A stretch of 64,000 nucleotides of DNA from Comamonadaceae bacterium. GTDB lineage: Bacteria > Pseudomonadota > Gammaproteobacteria > Burkholderiales > Burkholderiaceae_C. Shown here piece after piece: positions 51,279-61,771 of the stretch. Location of the stretch: the NCBI GenBank assembly GCA_947442105.1, contig CANEVH010000016.1:1-64000 (forward strand). The letters are read 5' to 3'. The translations under genes were made by a program, and so were the position numbers. Under the pieces are notes generated by a model, which did not search any database, was not told where the DNA came from, and saw only the letters and a program-made list of their open reading frames with translations. Numbering within the stretch: the first letter of the stretch is position 1; every line of letters begins with the position of its first letter.

Positions 51279-53669
51279 ATGCCACACCCCGCACCCTACC
51301 CACCTCCCCATCCTGAACAACCGCTGAGTCCGCGCTCGGCTGGGGTGTGGCTTTTGCGCGCACTTGCCATTATGGCGGGCTTAGGCCTTGCGGGATTGGC
51401 GTCTTTGCTGATTTTGGTGGCGATCACCATGGCTTTGGCCTACCCCAATTTGCCCGATATTTCTGACTTGGAGGACTACCACCCCAAGTTGCCGCTTCGC
51501 GTTTACTCGGTCGAGGGAGACCTGATCGGGGAGTTTGGAGAGGAGCACCGCACGCTCACACCGATTGCTGAAATTCCCGCCGCGATGAAGAACGCCATTC
51601 TTGCGGTAGAAGACGCGCGGTTTTTTCAGCACGGGGGTATTGACTACGTGGGCATGGTGCGTGCCGCGCTGGCCAATGTGGGGCGCTCTAAGAGCCAAGG
51701 TGCGTCCACCATCACCATGCAAGTGGCGCGCAATGTGTATTTATCGTCCGAAAAAACCTTTACGCGCAAGATTTATGAGGTGCTGCTGACCTTCAAGCTG
51801 GAGCACACCCTGAGCAAAGACCAAATTCTAGAAATCTACATGAACCAGATTTTTCTGGGCAACCGGGCCTATGGCTTCGCCGCTGCCTGTGAAACCTATT
51901 TTGGTAAACCCCTGAAAAACATCACCATTGCCGAGGCCGCGATGCTGGCGGGCTTGCCCAAAGCGCCCTCGGCCTACAACCCGATCAAAAACCCCAGGCG
52001 CGCGCGCATTCGCCAGCAGTACATCATTGACCGCATGCTGGAAAACGGTTTCATCACGGCTTCAGAGGCGGAAGCGGCAAAGAAAGAGGTGCTTCAGATC
52101 AAAACCGCCGCCACACGCAATCCTGTGCATGCCGAATACGTGGCTGAAATGGTGCGCCAGCTGATGTTTGCGCAGTACGGCGCTGATACTTACACGCGCG
52201 GCCTGGATGTGCGCACCACCCTGGTGACAGCCCAACAAGAAGCCGCCTACAAAGCACTGCGCCGCGGCATCATGGACTTTGAGCGGCGACAGGTGTACCG
52301 CGGGCCAGAGAAGTTCATTACCCTGCCTCAGGATGCGCAAGAACTGGAAGACGCAGTGGATGAAGTACTGGATGAACATCCAGACAACGGCGATGTGCAA
52401 TCCGCCGTGGTGCTGGAGGCGGACACCAAGCACATCCGCGCCATGCGCCAGGGTGGCGAAATAGTCACCATCACCGGCGACGGCCTCAAGCCTGCACAGT
52501 CGGGACTGTCCGACAAGGCTGCGCCCAACATCCGGTTGCGCGCAGGCGCCGTCATCCGCGTAGCCAAAACGCCCAAAGACAGCTGGGAAATCACCCAACT
52601 GCCCGAGGTGGAAGGGGCGTTTTTGGCGCTGGACCCGCGCGACGGCGCGATCAAGGCACTGGTGGGCGGCTTTGACTTCAACAAAAACAAGTTCAACCAC
52701 GTCACCCAGGCGTGGCGACAGCCAGGCTCTAGCTTCAAACCCTTTATCTATTCAGCGGCACTGGAAAAAGGCTTTACCGCGTCCACCGTGGTTAACGACG
52801 CTCCACTGTTTTTTGACGCCGGAGTGACGGGTGGCCAGCCCTGGGAGCCCAAGAACTACGACGGCACCTTTGAAGGCCCGATGACGCTGCGCAAAGGCCT
52901 AGCCAAATCCAAGAACATGATTTCCATCCAGATATTGCAGTCCATTGGCACCCCATATGCGCAGGAATGGGTGGGCCGTTTCGGCTTCGACCCGGAAAAG
53001 CACCCACCCTACCTGACCATGGCTCTGGGCGCTGGTTCGGTCACCCCCATGCAGATGGCCTCGGCTTATTCTGTGTTTGCCAACGGCGGCATTCGCGTGA
53101 GTCCTTGGTTAATCTCCAAGGTCAGCGAGCAGCGCGGCAAGGTGCTGGTGGAGACGCCCACGCCCGTGCTCAGCGAAGACAACCGCGCCATTGAGCCACG
53201 CAACGCCTTCATGATGACCAGCCTGCTGCAAGAGGTTGCGCGCTCCGGCACGGCCGCGCGTGCGCAAGCTATTCTGAAGCGACCGGACATCTACGGCAAA
53301 ACCGGCACCACCAACGACTCCATGGACGCCTGGTTCGCGGGCTACCAGCCCACCCTGGCAGCAGTCACTTGGATAGGCTACGACACGCCGCGCAAGCTTG
53401 GCGACCGCGAAACCGGTGGTGGGTTGAGCCTGCCGGTGTGGATCAGCTTCATGGAAACCGCGCTGAAAAACGTGCCCGTAATGGAACCTGAACCGCCCGA
53501 GGGCATCGTGCGCTTGAATAACGAGTGGTATTTCGAAGAGTTTGCGAAAGGCGCGGGCGTCAGTGCTATCGGAGTCGGCTCCACAACAGGGGCCGCTTCG
53601 CCTCCCCCGCCGCCGCCGCCGCCGGTCAGTGACGAGAAAAAATCAATCCTAGATCTGTTTCGCAACTGA
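51279..53669 (+). CDS. mrcA: Class A penicillin-binding protein 1A
   Basis: Bifunctional peptidoglycan glycosyltransferase and DD-transpeptidase. 796 residues from ATG at 51279 (a TTG four codons upstream is possible; GGAAG precedes the ATG). There is a Pro-rich cytoplasmic leader and an N-terminal helix ([20 protein letters not shown]). The GT51 domain has [20 protein letters not shown] (catalytic Glu) and an OB-like insert follows. The transpeptidase has [15 protein letters not shown] (Ser-x-x-Lys), KSKN and YGKTGTTND. It ends with a run of eight Pro. The 3' end overlaps cyaY by 21 bases. Confidence 0.96.
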   Translation: MPHPAPYPPPHPEQPLSPRSAGVWLLRALAIMAGLGLAGLASLLILVAITMALAYPNLPDISDLEDYHPKLPLRVYSVEGDLIGEFGEEHRTLTPIAEIPAAMKNAILAVEDARFFQHGGIDYVGMVRAALANVGRSKSQGASTITMQVARNVYLSSEKTFTRKIYEVLLTFKLEHTLSKDQILEIYMNQIFLGNRAYGFAAACETYFGKPLKNITIAEAAMLAGLPKAPSAYNPIKNPRRARIRQQYIIDRMLENGFITASEAEAAKKEVLQIKTAATRNPVHAEYVAEMVRQLMFAQYGADTYTRGLDVRTTLVTAQQEAAYKALRRGIMDFERRQVYRGPEKFITLPQDAQELEDAVDEVLDEHPDNGDVQSAVVLEADTKHIRAMRQGGEIVTITGDGLKPAQSGLSDKAAPNIRLRAGAVIRVAKTPKDSWEITQLPEVEGAFLALDPRDGAIKALVGGFDFNKNKFNHVTQAWRQPGSSFKPFIYSAALEKGFTASTVVNDAPLFFDAGVTGGQPWEPKNYDGTFEGPMTLRKGLAKSKNMISIQILQSIGTPYAQEWVGRFGFDPEKHPPYLTMALGAGSVTPMQMASAYSVFANGGIRVSPWLISKVSEQRGKVLVETPTPVLSEDNRAIEPRNAFMMTSLLQEVARSGTAARAQAILKRPDIYGKTGTTNDSMDAWFAGYQPTLAAVTWIGYDTPRKLGDRETGGGLSLPVWISFMETALKNVPVMEPEPPEGIVRLNNEWYFEEFAKGAGVSAIGVGSTTGAASPPPPPPPPVSDEKKSILDLFRN

Positions 53670-53999
53670 TCCAGGGTGAAAGTCCAGCGCCAAGCCAGCC
53701 TGCGCGCTGGCGTCTCGGCTCAGCGCGGCAAAGAATTCGCCCTGGCCCTTGGTGTCCTGCCAGCTCCCGTCCACCCAGCGGTAGTGGTAGCCGCCCGAAC
53801 GTGCGGCCAACCACACCTCTTGCAGCGGTTTTTGCAGGTTCACGATGATTTGGCTGCGGTTGGCAAAGGTCAGCGTCACCATGCCGCCCACCCGCTGGTT
53901 GTCAATGTCCACATCGCTGCGGTCGTTAAAGAGGTCACATTGCGACTCCAGCGCTTGCAACAGGGATTCGGCACGGTCCAGGAACTCAAGGTCGGTCAT
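53649..53999 (-). CDS. cyaY: Frataxin-like iron donor CyaY
   Basis: Iron-binding regulator of iron-sulfur cluster assembly. 116 residues. The acidic helix [19 protein letters not shown] with the following [19 protein letters not shown] and the tryptophan-bearing strand [20 protein letters not shown] are typical. It is divergent from lptM with twelve bases between starts, and convergent with mrcA, overlapping its last seven codons. Confidence 0.95.
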   Translation of the reverse strand: MTDLEFLDRAESLLQALESQCDLFNDRSDVDIDNQRVGGMVTLTFANRSQIIVNLQKPLQEVWLAARSGGYHYRWVDGSWQDTKGQGEFFAALSRDASAQAGLALDFHPGSVAKQI

Positions 54000-54011
54000 T
54001 ACAATTTCACC

Positions 54012-54188
54012 ATGTTGAAAATCTCACAAAAACGGCTCGCCACCGCATGGGCGCTGGCCGGGGTGCTGAATCTAGCAGGCTGTGGGCAAACCGGGCCGCT
54101 GTACCTGCCGCAAAAGCTGACCCAAGCACCAAAATTGCAATTGCCCGTGGCCCCGCAGCCCATCATCGCCCCATTGCGGGCTTCCTGA
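54012..54188 (+). CDS. lptM: LPS translocon maturation lipoprotein LptM (YifL)
   Basis: 58 residues. Signal peptide and lipobox ([10 protein letters not shown], Cys about residue 24) lead into the signature [10 protein letters not shown], then a short Pro-rich tail. LptM assists LptD/LptE assembly. The frame remains open far upstream, but the lipoprotein signal fixes the start at ATG 54012. It lies ten bases before lysA, the conserved cyaY-lptM-lysA order. Confidence 0.92.
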   Translation: MLKISQKRLATAWALAGVLNLAGCGQTGPLYLPQKLTQAPKLQLPVAPQPIIAPLRAS

Positions 54189-54198
54189 AAACTTATTC

Positions 54199-55479
54199 AT
54201 GCAATCCACCCTCCCCGGCCAACCCCATTTCCATTACCTGGACAAGCAGCTCTACGCCGAGGGCTGCGCCTTGGGCGCCCTGGCGCAGGAATATGGCACG
54301 CCGCTGTTTGTCTATTCCAAGGCGTCCATGCTCAGCGCCCTGGCAGCCTACCAGCGCGGATTTGCCGGGCGCGACGCGCAGATTTGCTATGCCATGAAAG
54401 CCAACTCCACGCTGGCGGTGCTGCAAGTGTTTGCCCAGGCCGGGTGCGGATTTGACATTGTGTCTGCCGGCGAACTAGCCCGTGTGCAGGCGGCAGGTGG
54501 CGACCTGTCCAAGGTGATTTTTTCGGGCGTGGGCAAGACGCGCGACGAGATGCGCGAGGCGTTGGCTGCGGGCATTGGCTGCTTCAACGTCGAGAGCGAG
54601 GCGGAAATGGACGTGCTCAATGCGGTGGCCCTGGAGATGCATACCCGCGCGCCCATCAGCATCCGCGTCAACCCCAATGTGGACCCCAAGACCCACCCCT
54701 ATATTTCCACCGGCCTCAAGGGCAATAAATTTGGCATTGCCCATGAGCACACGCTGGCGGTGTACCAGCACGCTGCCACGCTTGCCGGACTGAAAATAGT
54801 GGGCATCGATTGCCATATCGGCTCACAAATTACAGAAGAAACACCCTACCTAGACGCCACGGACCGCATGCTGGACCTGGTGCAGGCGATTGAGGCCTGC
54901 GGCATCCCGATTGAACACATCGACTTCGGTGGCGGCCTGGGCATCAACTACCAGGGCGACGCGCCGCCCCAGGCGGATGACTTGTGGGCCAAGTTGCTGG
55001 CCAAGCTTGATGCGCGGGGCTACGGCCAGCGCAAACTCATGATCGAGCCCGGCCGCTCCCTGGTGGGCAACGCCGGTGTGTGCGTAACCGAGGTGCTCTA
55101 CCTCAAGCCCGGCGAGCTAAAAAACTTCTGCATCGTGGACGCCGCTATGAACGACCTGCCGCGCCCGGCCATGTACCAGGCCTTTCACGCCATTGCTCCC
55201 CTAGACGCCACGCCGTCCGCGCACACGGCCATGGTCTGCGATGTGGTGGGGCCCGTGTGTGAAAGCGGCGACTGGATTGGCCGCGACCGCGCGCTGCAAG
55301 TGGGCGCGGGCGACCTGCTGGCGGTGATGTCCGCCGGCGCCTACTGCATGAGCATGGCCAGCAACTACAACTCCCGGGGCCGCGCTGCCGAGGTACTGGT
55401 CGAGGGCAATCGCGCCACCGTAGTGCGGGCGCGCGAAGGCATCAAGTCGCTGTTTGCGCACGAGGCGCTGGTCGCCTAA
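54199..55479 (+). CDS. lysA: Diaminopimelate decarboxylase
   Basis: Last step of lysine synthesis; a PLP enzyme. 426 residues. PLP Lys in QICYAMKANSTLAVLQVFA, GCGFDIVSAGELARV, HIGSQITEETPYLDA, HIDFGGGLGINYQG and EPGRSLVGNAGV, with the C-terminal CESGDWIGRDRAL carrying the substrate Cys. It overlaps msrQ tail to tail by 38 bases. Confidence 0.97.
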   Translation: MQSTLPGQPHFHYLDKQLYAEGCALGALAQEYGTPLFVYSKASMLSALAAYQRGFAGRDAQICYAMKANSTLAVLQVFAQAGCGFDIVSAGELARVQAAGGDLSKVIFSGVGKTRDEMREALAAGIGCFNVESEAEMDVLNAVALEMHTRAPISIRVNPNVDPKTHPYISTGLKGNKFGIAHEHTLAVYQHAATLAGLKIVGIDCHIGSQITEETPYLDATDRMLDLVQAIEACGIPIEHIDFGGGLGINYQGDAPPQADDLWAKLLAKLDARGYGQRKLMIEPGRSLVGNAGVCVTEVLYLKPGELKNFCIVDAAMNDLPRPAMYQAFHAIAPLDATPSAHTAMVCDVVGPVCESGDWIGRDRALQVGAGDLLAVMSAGAYCMSMASNYNSRGRAAEVLVEGNRATVVRAREGIKSLFAHEALVA

Positions 55480-56080
55480 AGCGGCTCCAGAGCCGCCAAC
55501 CCAGCAGTACCGCCAGAATGGAGGCGTACACCGCCACTTCGGCAAAGTTGTTTTTACCCGCTCTCATCCAATAAAAGTGCAATATCGCCAGAGCCGCTAC
55601 CGCGTAGACGGCACGGTGCAATTGGCGCCAGCGCTTGGCCCCGAGTGCGCGAATCGCCGCGTTGAATGAGGTGGCAGCCAGCGCGGCAAGAAGCAATAAG
55701 GCCACAAAGCCGACCAAGATGAACGGGCGCTTGGCGATGTCTTTGGCGATATCGTCAAGCTCCAAGCCCATGTCCAGCCAGCCATAAGCCATGAAGTGCA
55801 GCAGCACGTAGAAAAACACAAACAAGCCCACCATGCGGCGCAGCCGCGCCAACGCGGGCAAACCCGCAGTGACCCTAAGAGGGGTGACCAACAACACCAA
55901 GCACAGCATGCGCAACGTCCAGTCGCCAGTAGCCCGCACCAAGGCTTCAGCGGGATTCGCACCCAGACGGTCGAACGCTGCGCCATAGACCAGCCAGGCC
56001 AAGGGCATCAGCAGCAGGCAAAAAAGCAGGGGCTTGGCGGCGCCACCTGCCAGAAACCGATTTACGGCGGGGCGCAACAT
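55442..56080 (-). CDS. msrQ: Haem-binding membrane subunit MsrQ
   Basis: Passes electrons from the quinone pool or flavin to periplasmic MsrP. 212 residues with five or six helices and haem-ligand histidines in FFYVLLHFMAYGWLDMGLE, WRQLHRAVYAVAALAILHFY. NFAEVAVYASILAVLLGWRL closes the membrane part. It lies 18 bases after msrP, forming a two-gene unit. Confidence 0.94.
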   Translation of the reverse strand: MLRPAVNRFLAGGAAKPLLFCLLLMPLAWLVYGAAFDRLGANPAEALVRATGDWTLRMLCLVLLVTPLRVTAGLPALARLRRMVGLFVFFYVLLHFMAYGWLDMGLELDDIAKDIAKRPFILVGFVALLLLAALAATSFNAAIRALGAKRWRQLHRAVYAVAALAILHFYWMRAGKNNFAEVAVYASILAVLLGWRLWSRFRRPAPRAQTAT

Positions 56081-56098
56081 ACAAGCCAGTGGCGCGGC

Positions 56099-57103
56099 CT
56101 AGTAGTTGGTCTTGAGGTCCATGCCAGCGTAGAGCTGCCCGACTTGGGCCTCGTAACCGTTGAACATCAAGGTTTTGCGCTTCTTGGAGAACAGGCTGTC
56201 CTCGCCAATGCGCCGCTCACTGGCTTGGCTCCACCGCGGGTGGTCAACCAGCGGGTTGACGTTGGAATAAAAGCCGTACTCGTTGGCGGCAGCCTTGTTC
56301 CAGGCGGTGGCGGGTTGTTTTTCGGTGAAGCGGATTTTGACAATGCTCTTGGCGCTCTTGAATCCGTACTTCCAGGGCACCACCAGGCGCACCGGCGCGC
56401 CGTTTTGGTTGGGCAGCACTTCGCCGTACATGCCAAAGGCCAGCAGGGTCAGGGGGTGCAAGGCCTCGTCAAGGCGCAGTGCCTCCACATACGGCCAGTC
56501 CAATACGCGGCTACCTACAAAGGGCATGGTTTTGGGGTCTGCCAAGGACACGAATTCGACGTACTTGGCGCTGCCCAGCGGCTGCACGCGCGCGATCAGT
56601 GCTGCCAGCGAATAGCCCACCCACGGAATGACCATGGACCAACCCTCCACGCAGCGCAGGCGGTAAATGCGCTCTTCCATGGGGCTGAGTTTGAGCAAAT
56701 CCTCCAGCGCGAACTTGCCGGGCTTTTGCACCAGGCCTTCTACGTCCACCGTCCAGGGCGTGGTCTTAAGGGTGTGGGCGTTGGCTGCCGGATCGGCTTT
56801 GTCGGTGCCGAACTCGTAAAAATTGTTGTAGCTGCTGGCGTCTTTGTAGGCCGTGGGCTTTTCTAGCACCGTGGCACCGGCAACTTTGGACGCGGTGTTG
56901 GGTAGGCGCGGCAGTTTGCCGGGTTTTTCGGTACTTGCCGATTGGGCGATGCCCTCGCGCGCGGCCCAGCTTGCGGCGCCCAGACCTGCGATACCGCTGG
57001 CTGCACGTTGCAACCAGAGCCTGCGGTTTTCAACCCAATAAGGGTCGGTAATTTCGCTGGAAAGAGGCATATGAGCCCCTTTAAAAAGATTTTTTGTTTT
57101 CAT
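56099..57103 (-). CDS. msrP: Periplasmic methionine sulfoxide reductase, molybdopterin subunit MsrP
   Basis: Repairs oxidised Met in envelope proteins. 334 residues from ATG at 57101-57103, seven bases after GGGAG; a later ATG (57068-57070) is also plausible. Twin-arginine signal [20 protein letters not shown] implies Tat export. The Mo-ligand Cys is in [20 protein letters not shown], and [19 protein letters not shown] belongs to the molybdopterin fold. tatABC is in the same window. Confidence 0.94.
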   Translation of the reverse strand: MKTKNLFKGAHMPLSSEITDPYWVENRRLWLQRAASGIAGLGAASWAAREGIAQSASTEKPGKLPRLPNTASKVAGATVLEKPTAYKDASSYNNFYEFGTDKADPAANAHTLKTTPWTVDVEGLVQKPGKFALEDLLKLSPMEERIYRLRCVEGWSMVIPWVGYSLAALIARVQPLGSAKYVEFVSLADPKTMPFVGSRVLDWPYVEALRLDEALHPLTLLAFGMYGEVLPNQNGAPVRLVVPWKYGFKSAKSIVKIRFTEKQPATAWNKAAANEYGFYSNVNPLVDHPRWSQASERRIGEDSLFSKKRKTLMFNGYEAQVGQLYAGMDLKTNY

Positions 57104-57148
57104 ATCCACGCTCCCGGCAAAGTAAGAAAGCCAGCGACGGAGGCGAAT

Positions 57149-57799
57149 TTAACGCAGACCGGCGACGTAATCGGCGAGGGCTTTGATCTCGCGATCGTTC
57201 AATTTTGCAGCCACTTGGGTCATCACAAGGTTGTTTTTACGCACGCCGTCGCGGAAAGCGGTCAATTGCGCAGCCGCGTATTCCGCATGCTGGCCGCTCA
57301 AACGCGGGTATTGCGCGGGAATGCCCGCGCCGTTGGGGCTATGGCAACCGGCGCACGCGGGTACCAAACGGTCGGCGATGCCGCCACGGTAAATGCGCTC
57401 GCCCAGGGCCACGGTGTCTTTGTCTTTGGCGAAGCCCGGTTTGGAAGCTTTGGTGGTGAGCCAGTAGGCGATGTTGCGCATATCTTCGTCCGACAGCGCG
57501 GTGGCCATGCCGCCCATCATGGGGTTGGCACGCTTACCCGATTTGAACTCTTGCAGTTGCTTAACCAGGTACTCGGGGTGTTGCTGGGCCAATTTGGGAT
57601 TGGCCGGTGTGCCTGAATTGCCGTCAGCGCCATGACAGGCTGCGCACACTGCGCCGAAACTGGCTTCGCCCTTGGCCAGATCGGGCTTGGCTGCTTTGGC
57701 CGCTTTGGCCGGGGCCTCAGGTGCTGCGGTGTTGGCGGATACCGCAAACGAGCCAGCAGCCAATGCTGCAACGAGAAACAGTTGTGCGATCGACTTCAT
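57149..57799 (-). CDS. Dihaem cytochrome c4
   Basis: Periplasmic electron carrier to terminal oxidases. 216 residues with signal peptide (LFLVAALAAGSFAVSA), an Ala/Lys-rich linker and two class I haem domains with CAACHG (about residue 53) and CAGCHS (about residue 150). The Met ligands lie in NPMMGGMATAL and KNNLVMTQVA. It may serve the bc1 complex encoded earlier. It is divergent from engB. Confidence 0.93.
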   Translation of the reverse strand: MKSIAQLFLVAALAAGSFAVSANTAAPEAPAKAAKAAKPDLAKGEASFGAVCAACHGADGNSGTPANPKLAQQHPEYLVKQLQEFKSGKRANPMMGGMATALSDEDMRNIAYWLTTKASKPGFAKDKDTVALGERIYRGGIADRLVPACAGCHSPNGAGIPAQYPRLSGQHAEYAAAQLTAFRDGVRKNNLVMTQVAAKLNDREIKALADYVAGLR

Positions 57800-57886
57800 A
57801 GGGCAATGGTGGTTCTGGTGGGCAAAAAAACACCCTCATTCTACAATGCCACTCCGGGTTTAACCGCCATAACAAGCATTACAAGA

Positions 57887-58639
57887 ATGACAGCCACCAC
57901 AAACCCCCATCCCCCAACACCTTCCAAAACAGCCACCGCCAGCCGCGAAAAGTCGCCCGGCGCGATTGCCATGGGCTGGTTGCACACCGCCAAATTTCTC
58001 ACCACCGCGCCGCAACTGCACTTTCTGCCCGCGCTGGACGTGCCCGAAATTGCCTTTGTCGGTCGCTCCAACGCTGGCAAATCCACCTGCATCAACACCC
58101 TTACCCAGCAAAAGCAGCTCGCGTTTGCCTCCAAGCGCCCCGGCCGCACGCAGCACATCAATTTGTTCTCTTTGGGCAAACAGGGCGTGATGGACGCGGT
58201 GCTGACCGACTTGCCCGGCTACGGCTACGCCGCAGTGCCCAAGCAAGACAAAATCCGCTGGCAGCAGGTGATGGCCAATTACCTGGTCAGCCGCGAGAAC
58301 CTCAAAGGCATCGTGCTGATGTGCGACCCGCGCCACGGCATGACCGAACTCGACGAGGTGCTGTTGGATGTGATACGCCCGCGCGTGGAAGAGGGTTTGA
58401 AATTCTTGGTGGTGCTGACCAAGGCCGATAAGCTGACCCGCGCCGAATCGACCAAAGCCCTGTCGATTGCCAAGCTGCAGGCCGGTGGCGGCGAGGTGCG
58501 CTTGTTCTCCGCGCCCAAGCGCACCGGGGTGGAAGAAGTCGCCACCTTGCTCTGGGATTGGGCCCATCCTCAGGGCGCCACCGTGGCTGCCGCCCCCTCG
58601 CCCGCGCCTCCTACGACCGAAGCCGAACCGCAAGCCTGA
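57887..58639 (+). CDS. engB: Ribosome biogenesis GTPase EngB (YihA/YsxC)
   Basis: A GTPase needed for large-subunit assembly and growth. 250 residues from ATG at 57887. G1 FVGRSNAGKSTCINTLTQ, G3 LTDLPGYGYA, G4 VVLTKADKL and G5 LFSAPKRTG are complete. It has a 30-residue Pro/Thr-rich N-terminal extension and an Ala/Pro-rich C-terminal tail beyond the usual ~200 residues. An open frame upstream of the start is antisense to cytochrome c4 and is not used. Confidence 0.95.
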   Translation: MTATTNPHPPTPSKTATASREKSPGAIAMGWLHTAKFLTTAPQLHFLPALDVPEIAFVGRSNAGKSTCINTLTQQKQLAFASKRPGRTQHINLFSLGKQGVMDAVLTDLPGYGYAAVPKQDKIRWQQVMANYLVSRENLKGIVLMCDPRHGMTELDEVLLDVIRPRVEEGLKFLVVLTKADKLTRAESTKALSIAKLQAGGGEVRLFSAPKRTGVEEVATLLWDWAHPQGATVAAAPSPAPPTTEAEPQA

Positions 58640-58663
58640 CAGAGCGCCGCCGCCTTGCAGGCC

Positions 58664-59530
58664 TCAGTACGGCGGTGCCTCGCCGTCGGGGCGGTCTTTG
58701 AAGCGCTTGTGCACCCAGTAGTACTGGGCGGGTGAAACGTCGATATAGGACTGCAAGCGCAGGTTCATCAGCGCCGTATCGGCCACCAGGTCGTCGCTGG
58801 GGTAGTCGGGCCAGGCCGGAGAAATTTCGATGTCATACCCCTGGGGCGTGATGCGGGCCACCATCACGATGACTTTGGCCCGGCCCAGGCGCGCCACCCG
58901 CGGCAGCGAGGGCACGGTGGCGGCCAACACGCCGTAAAAGGGCACAAATACCGACTCTTTGGGCTCGTAATTCATGTCAGGCAAAAGGCACAGGGGCTCG
59001 CCCGCGCGCAGCCCGGCCAGCACCGGCTTAAAGCCGTCTTTGCGGTCAAAAGGACGCCCGGTGCCAAAGCGCTGGCGGCCTTTCAATATCCACGCATCTA
59101 CCACCGCGTTGGTTTGGCGGGCGTACACGGTCATGAATTTGCGGGGTAGCTGCTGCGTCAAAGCCACCCAGCCGGCGTCCATGCCGACAAAATGCGGGGT
59201 AAATATCAAAGTCGGCGCGTTGCCATCGAGTTCATTCACGGCGCCCACGAGCTTGACGCGCTTAAGCGTGACCTCCGGCGCGCCAAACCACAACCAACCC
59301 CGGTCCAGCCAAGCCTGGGCGAAATAGACAAAGCACAAAAAGGTCTGCGCCCGGCGCTGCGCCACCGACCAGGCCGGGAAACACAGGCGCAAATTGGTCG
59401 CCACCACGCGTCGCCGGGAAACCAGAACGAGGTAGAGCAAAGCCCCCACCATCCAACCCAGCGCGCGCACCCATGCGAGGGGCAAAACGGCGAGCCACTG
59501 GGTCAGCAACAAGGGGATACGGGCCAGCAT
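58664..59530 (-). CDS. LpxL/HtrB-family acyltransferase, second copy
   Basis: Predicted lipid A late acyltransferase at the inner membrane. 288 residues from ATG at 59528-59530. N-terminal helix VRALGWMVGALLYLVLV, catalytic HX4D motif in TPHFVGMDAGW, then LPDMNYEPKESVFVPFYGV and RITPQGYDIEISPAWPDY. It starts eight bases after the stop of its paralogue, so the pair is one transcription unit. Which acyl position or substrate it uses cannot be told from sequence. Confidence 0.9.
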   Translation of the reverse strand: MLARIPLLLTQWLAVLPLAWVRALGWMVGALLYLVLVSRRRVVATNLRLCFPAWSVAQRRAQTFLCFVYFAQAWLDRGWLWFGAPEVTLKRVKLVGAVNELDGNAPTLIFTPHFVGMDAGWVALTQQLPRKFMTVYARQTNAVVDAWILKGRQRFGTGRPFDRKDGFKPVLAGLRAGEPLCLLPDMNYEPKESVFVPFYGVLAATVPSLPRVARLGRAKVIVMVARITPQGYDIEISPAWPDYPSDDLVADTALMNLRLQSYIDVSPAQYYWVHKRFKDRPDGEAPPY

Positions 59531-59538
59531 GCTTCGGC

Positions 59539-60408
59539 TCAGTGGACTGTGGGTGGCTGGGGCCGAGGCTCGGCACCGGGCGGCAAATCGGCACGCGGCT
59601 GTTTGTAGCGCGCGTAGCCCCACAGGTACTGGCCGGGGTGCTGCAATATCAGTGCTTCGAGTGCCTGGTTCATCTGCACCACGGCGTCGTCGCCCGAAGC
59701 AGCTGCAATGGCCTGGGTGGGCAGCACATGCACCACATAACCCCGGCCCCAGGGCAGGCGCTCGCCCCAGGCCAGCAAGCTCATCGCGCCGGTTTGCTGC
59801 GCCAAACGCGCCGCCAGTGTCATGGTGTAGGCCGCCTGGCCAAAAAAAGGCGCCCACACGCCTTGGTGCAGCGGCGGCACCTGGTCGGGCAAGAGGCCCA
59901 CGCACTCGCCGCGCTTGAGCGCTTTAAGCATTTGCTTGACGCCCGCCAGCGTGGTGGGCGCGGTGTGCAGGCCCGGTCGTGCCCGCGCGCTGGCCTCCAA
60001 TCTAGCCAGCCAGGCTTGGCGCGCCGGGCGGTACAGCGCGGTCATGGGGTGGGTCATGCCGTAGCGCGCGGCATAGGCCTGCGCGGCAATTTCAAAGCAG
60101 CCCAGGTGCGGCGTAACAAACACCACGCCCCGGCCCTGCGCCAAGGCCTCGTCCACCCAATGGGCGCCCTGCCAACGCACCGGCACCGGGCGGCCCAGCC
60201 ACAAGCGCGGCAACTCGCTGGTCAGGCAGCCCGCAGCGGCCACCGCTGCACGCCACTGACTGGCGCGCAGTCCGGCCTGGCGGGCGTTGGCTAGGAAACG
60301 GCAGCGGTAGCTGCCCGAGAACAAAAACACCGCCCAGCCCAACACGGCGCCCGCCCCATGCAGCAGCCACAGCGGCAGGAGTGCAAGCAGTTGGAGAACA
60401 AAAGCCAT
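59539..60408 (-). CDS. LpxL/HtrB-family acyltransferase, first copy
   Basis: 289 residues from ATG at 60406-60408. N-terminal helix LALLPLWLLHGAGAVLGWAV, catalytic motif TPHLGCFEIAAQAYA in the HX4E form, GVKQMLKALKRGECVGLLPD and the C-terminal LWGYARYKQPRAD. It is clearly related to, but divergent from, the gene that follows. It is divergent from metK; the long frame upstream of the chosen start overlaps the metK leader and is rejected. Confidence 0.9.
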   Translation of the reverse strand: MAFVLQLLALLPLWLLHGAGAVLGWAVFLFSGSYRCRFLANARQAGLRASQWRAAVAAAGCLTSELPRLWLGRPVPVRWQGAHWVDEALAQGRGVVFVTPHLGCFEIAAQAYAARYGMTHPMTALYRPARQAWLARLEASARARPGLHTAPTTLAGVKQMLKALKRGECVGLLPDQVPPLHQGVWAPFFGQAAYTMTLAARLAQQTGAMSLLAWGERLPWGRGYVVHVLPTQAIAAASGDDAVVQMNQALEALILQHPGQYLWGYARYKQPRADLPPGAEPRPQPPTVH

Positions 60409-60592
60409 GGGGTGCAGTAAGATTGCAGCGGTCGCTGAGTTATGAACTACTTGCAGGGCGACCACCGCAACGGCGGCCCGACAAGGGATGTCCATTGTGC
60501 ACTGTCCCCTTCGGGCAGATCTGCTAAAGCGTTCGCTGAAAGCTCCAAGGCCCAAGCAACGCGACCTGTTGTTTTTATTTGGAGTCACCCAC
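60409..60592. promoter_or_regulatory. Divergent control region between acyltransferase genes and metK
   Basis: About 184 bases with promoters for both directions expected. On the plus strand GGTCGC (60430s) can pair with GCGACC some 25 bases on, CCCCTTCGGG forms a small hairpin, and AGCGTTCGCT another. TTGTTTTTATTTGGAG supplies an A/T-rich stretch and the metK ribosome site. The leader does not match a SAM or SAH riboswitch that I can recognise. Confidence 0.4.
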
Positions 60593-61771
60593 ATGGCGAA
60601 CGATTTTCTATTCACCTCTGAATCCGTCTCTGAAGGCCACCCCGACAAGGTGGCCGACCAAATCTCGGACGCGATTTTGGACGCGATTTTCAAGCAAGAC
60701 CCCAAGTCCCGCGTAGCGGCCGAGACGCTGTGCAACACCGGCCTCGTGGTGCTGGCCGGTGAAATCACCACCAACGCGCATGTGGACTACATCCAGGTGG
60801 CGCGCGACACCATCAAGCGCATTGGCTACGACAACACCGAGTACGGCATTGACTACAAAGGCTGCGCGGTGCTGGTGGCCTATGACAAGCAAAGCAACGA
60901 CATCGCCCAGGGCGTGGACCATGCCAGCGACGACCACCTCAACACTGGCGCGGGCGACCAGGGCCTGATGTTTGGCTACGCCTGCAACGAGACGCCCGAG
61001 CTGATGCCCGCGCCGATTTACTACGCCCACCGCCTGGTGGAGCGGCAAGCGCAGTTGCGCAAAGACGGGCGCATGCCTTTTCTGCGCCCGGACGCCAAGA
61101 GCCAGGTGACGATGCGCTACGTGGACGGCAAGCCCCACAGCATTGACACCGTGGTCCTGTCCAGCCAGCACAGCCCGGAGATGAGCAATGGCACGACCAT
61201 GAAGCAAGAATTCATCGACGCGGTGATTGAGGAAATCATCAAACCGGTGCTGCCCAAAGAGTGGCTGATCAACACCCGCTATCTGGTCAACCCCACCGGC
61301 CGCTTTGTGGTCGGCGGCCCGCAAGGCGACTGCGGCCTGACCGGGCGCAAAATCATTGTCGACACCTACGGCGGCGCCTGCCCGCACGGCGGTGGTGCCT
61401 TCTCTGGCAAAGACCCCACCAAAGTGGACCGCTCTGCTGCCTACGCTGCGCGCTATGTGGCCAAAAACATCGTGGCGGCGGGCCTGGCCCGGCAATGCCA
61501 GATTCAGGTGGCGTATGCGATTGGCGTGGCCAAACCCATGAACGTCACCGTCTACACCGAAGGCACGGGCGTCATCTCCGACGAAAAAATCGCCGCCCTG
61601 GTCAACGAACACTTTGACCTGCGGCCCAAGGGCATCATCCAAATGCTCGATTTGCTGCGCCCCATCTACGAAAAAACTGCTGCCTACGGCCACTTCGGCC
61701 GCGAAGAGCCCGAGTTCACCTGGGAGCGCACAGACAAAGTAGCGACGCTGCGCGCAGCGGCGGGCCTGTGA
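60593..61771 (+). CDS. metK: S-adenosylmethionine synthetase
   Basis: Makes SAM from Met and ATP. 392 residues from ATG at 60593 with GGAG upstream. [18 protein letters not shown] (substrate and Mg), [26 protein letters not shown] and the P-loop-like [17 protein letters not shown] are intact. Its last nine codons and stop lie inside the first unit of an 81-bp tandem duplication, and the stop sits in a hairpin loop. Confidence 0.97.
   Translation: MANDFLFTSESVSEGHPDKVADQISDAILDAIFKQDPKSRVAAETLCNTGLVVLAGEITTNAHVDYIQVARDTIKRIGYDNTEYGIDYKGCAVLVAYDKQSNDIAQGVDHASDDHLNTGAGDQGLMFGYACNETPELMPAPIYYAHRLVERQAQLRKDGRMPFLRPDAKSQVTMRYVDGKPHSIDTVVLSSQHSPEMSNGTTMKQEFIDAVIEEIIKPVLPKEWLINTRYLVNPTGRFVVGGPQGDCGLTGRKIIVDTYGGACPHGGGAFSGKDPTKVDRSAAYAARYVAKNIVAAGLARQCQIQVAYAIGVAKPMNVTVYTEGTGVISDEKIAALVNEHFDLRPKGIIQMLDLLRPIYEKTAAYGHFGREEPEFTWERTDKVATLRAAAGL

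Noticed and set aside
60409-60592. SAM/SAH riboswitch before metK
   Set aside because: I found small hairpins but no recognisable riboswitch core, so only a generic control region is reported.
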